Assembly: GCA_027592105.1 (NCBI GenBank)
Contig: JAQCLA010000107.1
Location: 1 to 8,204 of the forward strand
DNA: 8,204 nt
Origin: Pseudomonadota bacterium
GTDB lineage: Bacteria; Pseudomonadota; Alphaproteobacteria; Rhodobacterales; Rhodobacteraceae
Direction of reading: 5' to 3'
Below the pieces are notes generated by a model. That model did not search any database. It was not told where the DNA came from and was given only the letters and a program-made list of their open reading frames with translations. The translations under genes were made by a program, and so were the position numbers. Shown here in pieces: positions 1-5,312 of the stretch. Positions within the stretch are counted from its first letter, which is position 1. Each line of letters begins with the position of its first letter.

Positions 1-116
1 CCAATCTGCCCGAATATTCAGCACCCATCACTGCGGCCCCGCGCAACAAAACGGCGGTTGATGAAGCGGCGGCACCAGCATCGCAAGACCCGCGCGTCGG
101 CGCGCCATACTGCTGA
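1..116 (+). CDS. 3' end of an unrecognised gene (partial, Ala/Pro-rich tail)
   Basis: One plus-strand frame (first full codon at base 3) stays open from the left edge to a TGA at 114-116 and encodes 37 residues ending RVGAPYC. The tail is rich in Ala, Pro and charged residues and looks like a disordered C-terminus; no domain is visible and I do not recognise the protein. Support is modest: the frame ends just before a small hairpin (118-132) and before the 3' end of a convergent tRNA gene, as a real gene end would. However, another plus frame (from base 1) is also open here, so this could be a chance reading. The bulk of any gene lies outside the window. Confidence 0.35.
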   Translation, partial: NLPEYSAPITAAPRNKTAVDEAAAPASQDPRVGAPYC

Positions 117-117
117 G

Positions 118-132
118 TCGCATCGGATGCGA
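118..132. terminator. Small hairpin between partial gene and tRNA-Asn
   Basis: TCGCAT, a 3-base loop CGG, then ATGCGA form a perfect 6-bp inverted repeat. It lies between the TGA at 114-116 (plus) and the 3' end of the tRNA-Asn gene (minus, 145). There is no T-tract on either side, so a role as intrinsic terminator is only a possibility; it could also be a 3'-end stabilising stem. Confidence 0.3.
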
Positions 133-144
133 ATGACGGGAAAT

Positions 145-219
145 TGGCTCCGGCGGTAGGGATCGAACCTACGACCAATTGATTAACAGTCAACTGCTCT
201 ACCGCTGAGCTACGCCGGA
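145..219 (-). tRNA. tRNA-Asn (anticodon GTT)
   Basis: The minus strand folds into a complete 75-nt cloverleaf. Acceptor arms TCCGGCG and CGCCGGA pair perfectly. The D-arm runs from GCTC to GAGC. The anticodon stem GTTGA/TCAAT encloses the loop CTGTTAA with anticodon GTT, and the T-arm GTAGG/CCTAC holds TTCGATC. The discriminator base is G and CCA is encoded. GTT reads AAC and AAT, so this is asparagine. A promoter-like sequence lies ten bases upstream of the mature 5' end. Confidence 0.96.
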
Positions 220-229
220 ACTGAGGCTG

Positions 230-258
230 CGTATAGCAAGCGTGATTTCGGGCGTCCA
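230..258 (-). promoter_or_regulatory. Promoter for tRNA-Asn
   Basis: On the minus strand TGGACG (RC of 253-258) and TATACG (RC of 230-235) are separated by exactly 17 bases. Each matches four of six consensus sigma-70 positions. The -10 ends ten bases before the mature tRNA 5' end, which puts the likely transcription start only a few bases ahead of it. Confidence 0.6.
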
Positions 259-289
259 GTGGGGGCGGAGGAAAAAATCCTTGCGGTCT

Positions 290-1183
290 TTATCGCAGCG
301 AGAATGGCGCCGCGGCGGTGAGGTTTCCTTCGGGTGTGGCGATATTTCTTTCTGAAAGATCAATCAGATGCGCCAATACATTGCGTGCGGCTGCGGGCAG
401 GAGGGCTTGGGCGAGATCGGTATAGATGGTGCCGGCCAATGCGCTTGCGGTCGCGCCCGGCTGGGCGCTGAGTGCCGTGATGATCTGTTCTTCACGGCGC
501 AAGCGATGCGCGATCAGGCTGTCCACGCGCGCCTGTGGGGCATCCACCGCTGCGCCGTGGCCGGGGAAATAGACCCTGTCATCGCGCCCCGAAAGCCGCG
601 CGCAAGAGCGCATGAATGCCCCCATATCCCCATCGGGCGGCGAGACGAGCGAGGTCGACCACCCCATCACCAGATCGCCGGTGAAAAGCGCCCCTTGCCA
701 TGCGAAACTCAGATGGTTGGCCATATGGCCCGGTGTGTGCAGCACCGCGATCTCGCCCCATGGGCCTGCGATGATCTCACCCTCGCCGATCCTGTGGTCG
801 GGCGCGAAATCGGGATCGACCCCTTCGCCGCCGCCCACGGCACCGGCTGCGGCCAGCGCTGCCATCGTGGCGCTGCGCCCCCAATCGGAGGGGCCGGCCG
901 CCATCACCGGGGCGCCGCTATGCTGCGCCAAGCTGCGGGCCAGCGGGGAATGGTCGCGGTGCGAATGTGTGACCAGGATCGCGCCGATCCGCTCGCCGGG
1001 TGCCAGCGCGGCCAAGATCGCATCGAGATGGGCGGGCATGTCCGGGCCGGGATCGATCACCGCCACCTCACCTTCGCCCAGAAGATAGGTGTTGGTGCCT
1101 TGGGCCGTCATCGGCGAGGGGTTGGGGGCAATCACGCGTCGCAGCCCCGGTTCCAATATGCGCATGCCGCTTTCGCTTTCCAT
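290..1183 (-). CDS. MBL-fold metallo-hydrolase, LACTB2-like, with C-terminal winged helix
   Basis: Predicted cytoplasmic zinc hydrolase of the metallo-beta-lactamase superfamily, about 297 residues with the start chosen here. The signature HSHRDH lies at residues 73-78. A second metal ligand is in HTPGH (His153), an Asp in FTGDL (Asp170) and a His in FPGHG (His209), so the dinuclear metal site looks complete. The N-terminal PNPSPMTAQGTNTYLL and the last ~75 residues (AHRLRREEQI onward), which resemble the winged-helix domain of LACTB2-type proteins, place it in that subgroup. Human LACTB2 is an endoribonuclease, but the substrate of bacterial relatives is not evident. The frame extends upstream to an ATG at 1237, but that has no ribosome binding site and would overlap the divergent kinase. 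The ATG at 1183 follows AAGG (spacing only 3 bases) and gives a family-like N-terminus; ATG at 1165 is an alternative. The stop is TAA. Confidence 0.88.
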   Translation of the reverse strand: MESESGMRILEPGLRRVIAPNPSPMTAQGTNTYLLGEGEVAVIDPGPDMPAHLDAILAALAPGERIGAILVTHSHRDHSPLARSLAQHSGAPVMAAGPSDWGRSATMAALAAAGAVGGGEGVDPDFAPDHRIGEGEIIAGPWGEIAVLHTPGHMANHLSFAWQGALFTGDLVMGWSTSLVSPPDGDMGAFMRSCARLSGRDDRVYFPGHGAAVDAPQARVDSLIAHRLRREEQIITALSAQPGATASALAGTIYTDLAQALLPAAARNVLAHLIDLSERNIATPEGNLTAAAPFSLR

Positions 1184-1214
1184 CTGCCTTGCTGCCCGTT
1201 TATGTGGGTGCATG

Positions 1215-2513
1215 ATGTTCGGATGGCTCAAACGCATGATGCCGCGGGGGCTTTATGGCCGGGCCGCATTGATTTTGCTCGTGCCGATCATCACGTTGCA
1301 GATTGTCGTGTCGGGCCAGATCCTGCAACGCTATTTCCGCGAGGTTGCGGCGCAGATGTCGACGGCATTGGCGCTTGATCTGCAATTGGTCGCCGATGCC
1401 GTTGCCGCCGGAGAGGGGCAAGCCCGCGGGATTGCCGCCGCATTGAAGATCGACATCGCCATGGCCCCGCCCAGCCTGCTGCGCGATCAGCGTGTCCTTT
1501 ACGATTTGACCGGGATCGAGGCGATTGCCGTGCTGCGCCGTGAATTGCCGGGGCTGGTGGCGGTCGATCTGGTCAGCAATTGGCGCCGCCCCATGATCGT
1601 GATCGACACGCAAGAGGGGAATATCGCCCTTTCCGTCGCGCGCAGCCGTATGTCGGCTTCGAACCCACATCAGCTTTTGGTGCTGATGGTCGCGCTTGGT
1701 CTGTTCATGACATGGGTCGCCTATCTGTTTTTGCGCAATCAGCTCAAACCGATCAAGCGGCTGTCGGATGCCGCCGAGGCTTTTGGCAAGGGGCGTGTCG
1801 TGATCTATCACCCCTCCGGCGCGACCGAGGTGCGCAGCGCGGGCCATGCGTTCCTCGACATGCGCGCGCGGATCGAGGGGATGATCGAACAACGCACTTT
1901 GATGTTGTCGGGGGTCAGCCATGATCTGCGCACGCCTTTGACGCGGATGAAGCTGGGGCTTTCGATGCTCGATGAAGGGCCCGAGGTTGAGGCATTGTTG
2001 CGAGATGTGGCCGAGATGGAGGCGCTTTTGGCCACCTTCCTCGATTTCGCACGCAGCGAGGCGTTGGACGATCCCGTCGCGATAGATCCCATCGCACTGG
2101 TGCAGGCTTTGGTCGATGATCTGGCGCGCGGCGGCGTACGGGTCGATCTGGTGCTGCCTGCGCGCGGTGGCACAGTGATGTTGCGCCCACAAGCGGTCAG
2201 GCGGTGTTTGACGAATCTGATCTCCAATGCCCAGCGTTATGGCACGACGGTGCGCTTGACCTTAAGCCTACCGCCGCGATCGATCCGCTTTTCCATCGAG
2301 GATGACGGGCCGGGCATTCCCGCCGCGCGGCGGGCCGAGGCTTTGGTGCCATTCGCGCGGCTCGACGAAGCGCGCAACCAAGACAAGGGGTCGGGCGTCG
2401 GGCTCGGGTTGGCCATTGCACGCGACATCGCACAGCGCCACGGCGGCAGCCTCAGCCTGAGCGACAGCGCGGCCTTGGGCGGTTTGCGCGCGGATCTGGT
2501 CTTGCCGCGCTGA
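1215..2513 (+). CDS. EnvZ-like membrane sensor histidine kinase
   Basis: Inner-membrane two-component sensor, 432 residues, close to the length of EnvZ. Order of parts: short cytoplasmic N-terminus, TM1 about 16-37, periplasmic sensor region about 38-152, TM2 about 153-174, HAMP linker about 172-225 (NQLKPIKRLSDAAEAFGKG), then the HisKA helix pair with the H-box SGVSHDLRTPL and phospho-acceptor His236. The ATPase domain has the N-box NLISNAQRYG (Asn334, Asn338), the G1 box DDGPGIP (363-369) and the G2 box GSGVGLGLAIA (392 on), so all catalytic motifs are intact. The frame is open upstream to 1089, but the ATG pair at 1212/1215 fits the family N-terminus and follows a weak GTGGG. It starts about 31 bases from the divergent hydrolase start. 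No response regulator lies in the window, so its partner is unknown. EnvZ-like describes architecture, not a proven osmosensing role. Confidence 0.9.
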   Translation: MFGWLKRMMPRGLYGRAALILLVPIITLQIVVSGQILQRYFREVAAQMSTALALDLQLVADAVAAGEGQARGIAAALKIDIAMAPPSLLRDQRVLYDLTGIEAIAVLRRELPGLVAVDLVSNWRRPMIVIDTQEGNIALSVARSRMSASNPHQLLVLMVALGLFMTWVAYLFLRNQLKPIKRLSDAAEAFGKGRVVIYHPSGATEVRSAGHAFLDMRARIEGMIEQRTLMLSGVSHDLRTPLTRMKLGLSMLDEGPEVEALLRDVAEMEALLATFLDFARSEALDDPVAIDPIALVQALVDDLARGGVRVDLVLPARGGTVMLRPQAVRRCLTNLISNAQRYGTTVRLTLSLPPRSIRFSIEDDGPGIPAARRAEALVPFARLDEARNQDKGSGVGLGLAIARDIAQRHGGSLSLSDSAALGGLRADLVLPR

Positions 2514-2529
2514 GGTGGTTTCAGCCGCG
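2506..2529. terminator. Inverted repeat across the two convergent stop codons
   Basis: CGCGCTGA (2506-2513) pairs with TCAGC plus GCG (2521-2529, one bulged C) around the loop GGTGGTT. The TGA of the kinase and the TGA (read as TCA) of the convergent small ORF are the inner arms of the stem. No T-tract follows, so an intrinsic terminator active on both strands is a weak suggestion. Confidence 0.3.
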
Positions 2530-2706
2530 CGGATCGCTTGATCGGCCTTGGCGCAAAAGCCCATCCATCGCCGCATGATAGAGTTGCCCATGCGCCTTTG
2601 CGCGCAGGCGACGGTGATCGCCGCCGATCCATTCGGCCCCGGCTTGATCAATCGCCATTGCCGAGAAGTGATCGAGTGCGAAAAGTGCCAGCTTCACCTT
2701 GTTCAT
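2521..2706 (-). CDS. Small hypothetical protein, 61 residues
   Basis: I do not recognise this protein. It begins MNKVKLALFALDHFSAMA, has a mildly hydrophobic amphipathic first 20 residues, then a charged, His/Arg-containing middle (around GGDHRRLRAKAHG) and a polar tail ending SSDPRG. There is no membrane span long enough to be convincing, no cleavable signal sequence and no cysteine. Support for coding: AAGGA lies nine bases before the ATG at 2706, third positions are mostly G or C, and the gene ends tail to tail with the kinase seven bases away. The codons just upstream form a 19-codon open frame whose TAA overlaps the Shine-Dalgarno, suggesting translational coupling. It could be a lineage-specific small protein; a chance ORF is not excluded. 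Confidence 0.6.
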   Translation of the reverse strand: MNKVKLALFALDHFSAMAIDQAGAEWIGGDHRRLRAKAHGQLYHAAMDGLLRQGRSSDPRG

Positions 2707-2718
2707 GTCACATCATCC

Positions 2719-2778
2719 TTAATGATCTGGAACGATAAGCGGTGCTTGCAGCGCCGGTCCCCACAGCAGCACGGTCAT
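2719..2778 (-). CDS. Possible 19-residue leader ORF upstream of the small gene
   Basis: On the minus strand an ATG at 2778 opens a frame of 19 codons, MTVLLWGPALQAPLIVPDH, ending in a TAA at 2719-2721. That TAA is part of the TAAGGA that serves as ribosome binding site for the 61-residue ORF starting at 2706. The peptide is hydrophobic with no run of one amino acid, so an attenuator of the classical amino-acid type is not indicated. It has no clear Shine-Dalgarno of its own (CCGAAACC precedes the ATG). This may be chance; the suggestive point is the position of the stop codon. Confidence 0.22.
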   Translation of the reverse strand: MTVLLWGPALQAPLIVPDH

Positions 2779-2794
2779 GGTTTCGGATGGGTTA

Positions 2795-2802
2795 AGCCTA
2801 GC
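2795..2802 (-). promoter_or_regulatory. GCTAGGCT octamer, possible -10 region for the small ORF
   Basis: GCTAGGCT on the minus strand contains TAGGCT, a plausible -10 hexamer, upstream of the leader ORF and the 61-residue ORF. I find no good -35 at 16-18 bases. The same octamer occurs upstream of the minus-strand glycosyl/methyltransferase gene (5197-5204), where a -35 is present. Confidence 0.2.
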
Positions 2803-2931
2803 GCAAAAAGGGCGATGTCTCGCGTACCCGTGGTCAGGCGGCCCCAATGACAGGGCGCATTAGCCCGTCAAAAGAGCAAATGCCATCGCATTGCCCACCA
2901 AAAAGGCGCGTCATGTCACGATGCGGGAAGG

Positions 2932-3007
2932 TGGTAGGCCCGGAGGGACTTGAACCCCCAACCAAAGCGTTATGAGCGCTCTGCTCTAACCATTGAGCTA
3001 CAGGCCC
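2932..3007 (-). tRNA. tRNA with CAT anticodon, probably tRNA-Ile2 (lysidine type)
   Basis: A complete 76-nt cloverleaf with encoded CCA is on the minus strand. The acceptor is GGGCCTG/CGGGCCT, with a G-U first pair and a U-G sixth pair. The D-arm is GCTC...GAGC, the anticodon stem GAGCG/CGCTT surrounds CTCATAA, and the T-arm GGGGG/CCCTC holds TTCAAGT. CAT could mean initiator Met, elongator Met or Ile2. The first acceptor pair and D-arm do not look like an initiator. The C4-G69 and C5-G68 pairs, the loop ending ATAA and overall likeness to E. coli ileX (AGCTCA-TGGTTAGAGCAG, TTCAAGTCC) favour Ile2. In that tRNA TilS converts the anticodon C to lysidine so that it reads AUA. Automatic tools may label it Met. 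Confidence 0.93.
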
Positions 3008-3017
3008 GCCGTCGCAT

Positions 3018-3045
3018 GGCTTAGCAGACATCGCCCCCCCGTCAA
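3018..3045 (-). promoter_or_regulatory. Promoter for tRNA-Ile2
   Basis: On the minus strand TTGACG (RC of 3040-3045, five of six to consensus) is followed after 16 bases by TAAGCC (RC of 3018-3023). The -10 ends ten bases before the mature tRNA 5' end, the same distance as at the tRNA-Asn gene of this window. Confidence 0.5.
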
Positions 3046-3055
3046 GCGCTGCGAC

Positions 3056-3084
3056 TTGCGGGATGGGGGCGCTTGGCCTATGCC
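3056..3084 (+). promoter_or_regulatory. Candidate promoter for the small membrane protein
   Basis: TTGCGG (3056-3061) and TATGCC (3079-3084) are separated by 17 bases and would start a transcript about 20 bases before the ATG at 3113. Each hexamer matches only three consensus positions. It lies back to back with the tRNA-Ile2 promoter. Confidence 0.3.
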
Positions 3085-3112
3085 GAAGCAAGTTCAGTGA
3101 AGGAAAAAGCCG

Positions 3113-3502
3113 ATGCCACTTATGCCAATGCTCGCCCTGCGTTATCTGGCTTGGCTGTTGGCTTTGCGCGTTCTCTTCGGTGTTTTGGTGCAGGTCATGG
3201 GCCTGCCGAATTCGATGGCGACAGCGGTCATCTTGGCCGCGGCACCCATGACCGATATCGGTTATCAGGCTGTGCGCCGGACCACGCGCGCCTTTGCGCT
3301 GGGGGATTGGTCGCTGATCTGGGGCATATGCCTTGGCATTTTCGCAGGCATCCAGATCATCTTGCCCGCGATCATCTTGGCACCGATGCGCGCCGTTCTT
3401 GCCGACCCCGCAGGGCTACAGCAGACGCTGTTGGTGCTTGTGGCCACAGGTGGGATGATGGCGCTGTTTTTGTGGATCGGTGCGCGCGCATCGCGGCGCT
3501 GA
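3113..3502 (+). CDS. Small multi-pass inner-membrane protein
   Basis: 129 residues, mostly hydrophobic, with about four membrane helices: roughly 7-29 (ALRYLAWLLALRVLFGVLV), 33-48, 66-92 (WSLIWGICLGIFAGIQIILP) and 103-125. A short polar stretch around 50-63 (GYQAVRRTTRAFAL), rich in Arg, separates the two helix pairs, and the C-terminus is GARASRR. The arrangement, with a hydrophobic pair, an Arg-containing loop and a second pair, resembles the small ABZJ_00895-type membrane proteins of unknown function; I regard this as a likeness, not a firm assignment. AAGGA eight bases before the ATG at 3113 supports the start. It runs divergently from tRNA-Ile2 and ends six bases from the convergent glycosyl/methyltransferase gene. 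No function can be inferred. Confidence 0.78.
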   Translation: MPLMPMLALRYLAWLLALRVLFGVLVQVMGLPNSMATAVILAAAPMTDIGYQAVRRTTRAFALGDWSLIWGICLGIFAGIQIILPAIILAPMRAVLADPAGLQQTLLVLVATGGMMALFLWIGARASRR

Positions 3503-3514
3503 TCCTCCTCAGCG
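3497..3514. terminator. Perfect inverted repeat built from two convergent stop codons
   Basis: CGCTGA, a six-base loop TCCTCC, then TCAGCG form a perfect 6-bp stem, extendable by two G-U pairs on the plus strand and followed there by TTTG. The arms are the last two codons (CGC TGA) of the membrane protein and of the fusion enzyme read from opposite strands. A weak terminator on the plus strand is plausible; there is no T-tract on the minus strand. Confidence 0.4.
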
Positions 3515-5137
3515 TTTGTGAATCACCGCCACTTGGTTCCGGGCCGTGCGGTCGTAGTTTTCCTGAAATACGAAACAGGCCGAGATATCGGGGATGAGGC
3601 TGTTTAGCTCGGCCGCGATCTCGGGGTCGGAATGGCGGAATTTCCGGGTGGTCTGGAATTCCTCGAACAGATCGCCCGTCTTGGTGAAACGATCGCGCTC
3701 CATCATGTTGGGCTGCCAGCGCAGATCCTCGATGATGTAAAGCCCGCCCGATTTCAGCCGCGGGAACAACTCCAAGAACCCGAATTGTTGGTGGTGCGAG
3801 GCATGGGACGCATCGTCCACGATGATGTCCATCGCGGGCATCCGGTCTGCGGCGGCGCGGACATTCTCGCGCAAGTCCATGTCGCAGCGAAAAAACGCGA
3901 AACGCTCATGTGAAAACCAAGAGAAATCGGATACATCCAGCCCGTGGATCATCGCCTTGTCGAAGAAATCCAGCCACATCCGAATCGAGGGCACATCGCG
4001 TGTCTCGCGGTCGGCATCGACGGCATGTTCCGGCCCCCCGATCAGCAGCCCCATCTCGAGAAAATTGATCTTGCGCCCGGCATAGGGCCAGAACAGCATC
4101 TGGTAGAGCTCGGTATAGCGGTGCTTGGCCGGCCCCTTGTCCGAGCCGTGGACCGAGGCGAGATCGGATAGGTTCTTGAGCTTGCCATCGGCCAGATAGC
4201 GCCCGAACAGCCCCGGCACGATCTGTTTGCGATTGTCCCATGCCAGCACCTCGCGGTAGCGCGCGATGTAATCGGCGGCCACCGTCTTGCCGAACAACGC
4301 CACGATATTGTCGAGGGCTTCGAAGCCGATCTTGGGATGGTGGCGCATGATCACGCCGAAAGCATGGTAATGTGCGATCGCGACCTCGGCCCCTGACGGA
4401 AGCCCGTGCGCCTGCACGTTGAAATTGATCGCTTGGCGGCCTTGGGTGAACTTGGCCCCGATGCGTTTGATCGTCACGGGGTAGAGCGTTTGGTCCAACC
4501 CCTCGCGCTCATCGGCGAAGGCGGGGTGGTGGTCGATCCTCAGGCAATCGGCCAGCCACGCCTCGCCGAAATGCACGCCATCCTTGCCGATCGGCCCCTC
4601 GCGAAAGATGCAGAACCCGCCGTTGAAATAGGGCGGCAATTCCAGCTTGAGCCCGGCAAGCATGGCGACCCGCTCCTCGGGGAGGTCCATGCCGAAGTAA
4701 TTGTAGATCTTCGTCCATGCCTCGGGCGTCGAGAGCGGGCCGAAGATATAATCGGCGGTGCAGGCCAAGACCTCGCCCTCGCCCAACTCACCCGCGAAAT
4801 CGACGGGCTGGCGCAAGACCATGTCGGTGTCGAGATAGACCGAGATATCGCAGTCGCGCCGCTGCGCCTTGGCGAGCATCTTGTTGCCCACCGGCCAATG
4901 GCGCGACCATGGGTTGGGGTCGTCCGGTCCCGTGCCGTGGAGCGGCACCAGCGTGACCTTGCAGCGCTTAAGAAAGCCCTGCACGAAATCCGACAGCGCG
5001 TAATCTTGCCGGTGATAGGCGATCACGGGCGTGCCTGCGGGCATGTGGCGGCGGATCGAGGCGGCCAGAAGACATGCCTGCGCCTCGAGCTTTTCGCCAT
5101 CCACCACGAAAAAAAGACAGGTTTTTGCCTTGGCCAT
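3509..5137 (-). CDS. Glycosyltransferase-like / SAM-dependent methyltransferase fusion protein
   Basis: 542 residues in two parts. Residues 1 to about 270 resemble a GT-A-fold nucleotide-sugar transferase: an N-terminal beta strand (KTCLFFVVDGEK), the metal-binding DxD in VYLDTDMVL (Asp103, Asp105) after GNKMLAKAQ, and an acceptor-side PPYFNGGFCIF (168-178). After a linker, residues about 325-542 match the class I methyltransferases of the CmcI/MycE-like type. They have HGSDKG (330-335), the SAM loop FLEMGLLIGGPE (359-370), HGLDVSDF (398-405), metal-binding IIVDDASH (438-445) and YIIEDLRW (467-474). The two activities suggest transfer of a sugar and O-methylation of the glycan, perhaps in surface polysaccharide synthesis; substrates are unknown and this is inference. 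No signal peptide or membrane span. GAGGA nine bases before the ATG at 5137 supports the start. It stands alone, divergent from purM. Confidence 0.85.
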   Translation of the reverse strand: MAKAKTCLFFVVDGEKLEAQACLLAASIRRHMPAGTPVIAYHRQDYALSDFVQGFLKRCKVTLVPLHGTGPDDPNPWSRHWPVGNKMLAKAQRRDCDISVYLDTDMVLRQPVDFAGELGEGEVLACTADYIFGPLSTPEAWTKIYNYFGMDLPEERVAMLAGLKLELPPYFNGGFCIFREGPIGKDGVHFGEAWLADCLRIDHHPAFADEREGLDQTLYPVTIKRIGAKFTQGRQAINFNVQAHGLPSGAEVAIAHYHAFGVIMRHHPKIGFEALDNIVALFGKTVAADYIARYREVLAWDNRKQIVPGLFGRYLADGKLKNLSDLASVHGSDKGPAKHRYTELYQMLFWPYAGRKINFLEMGLLIGGPEHAVDADRETRDVPSIRMWLDFFDKAMIHGLDVSDFSWFSHERFAFFRCDMDLRENVRAAADRMPAMDIIVDDASHASHHQQFGFLELFPRLKSGGLYIIEDLRWQPNMMERDRFTKTGDLFEEFQTTRKFRHSDPEIAAELNSLIPDISACFVFQENYDRTARNQVAVIHKR

Positions 5138-5196
5138 GACTGCCGATCCTCGTTACGCGACATTGGGCGGGCTTGCGCGACCGCTCTTGTGCGACG

Positions 5197-5226
5197 AGCC
5201 TAGCCGCCGCATCGCGCCTCATGCAA
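5197..5226 (-). promoter_or_regulatory. Candidate promoter for the fusion enzyme gene
   Basis: On the minus strand TTGCAT (RC of 5221-5226) and TAGGCT (RC of 5197-5202) are 18 bases apart, giving a leader of about 50 bases before the ATG at 5137. The -35 is good, the -10 moderate. No equally good promoter for the divergent purM was found in 5138-5312. Confidence 0.35.
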
Positions 5227-5312
5227 GCGATTGGCGAACGCGCAAGGGCGATGGACCTTTCGCAGTTGCCCTGATAACGCAGCGCCGAGCCTGACAGATA
5301 AGGGGGCGCGCT

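Noticed and set aside
268..292. T6 tract after the hydrolase stop (minus strand) as intrinsic terminator
   Set aside because: The only stem before it is TGCG/CGCA (4 bp, 8-base loop), too weak to call.
368..1378. Plus-strand open frame of 336 codons opposite the hydrolase
   Set aside because: It lies antisense to a gene with intact metal-binding motifs, has no recognisable domain, and is rich in Cys, Arg, His and Gly, as expected for the mirror of GC-rich coding DNA.
1200..2192. Minus-strand open frame of 330 codons opposite the kinase
   Set aside because: The kinase frame has every catalytic box; the mirror frame has biased composition (His, Gln, Arg) and no domain, so it is a shadow.
2548..2850. 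Plus-strand open frame of 100 codons downstream of the kinase
   Set aside because: It is mostly antisense to the 61-residue ORF, which has a better ribosome binding site, and its last third shows no coding character or domain.
145..3007. tRNA genes as integration sites of a genomic island
   Set aside because: No integrase, no direct repeat of a tRNA 3' end and no change in base composition between the two tRNA genes.
4406..5203. Plus-strand open frame of 265 codons opposite the fusion enzyme
   Set aside because: Antisense to a clearly coding gene with DxD and methyltransferase motifs; no own ribosome binding site or domain.
5138..5312. Purine riboswitch or purM promoter in the divergent gap
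   Set aside because: No three-way junction with the conserved purine-aptamer loops is visible, and no -35/-10 pair on the plus strand is good enough to name.
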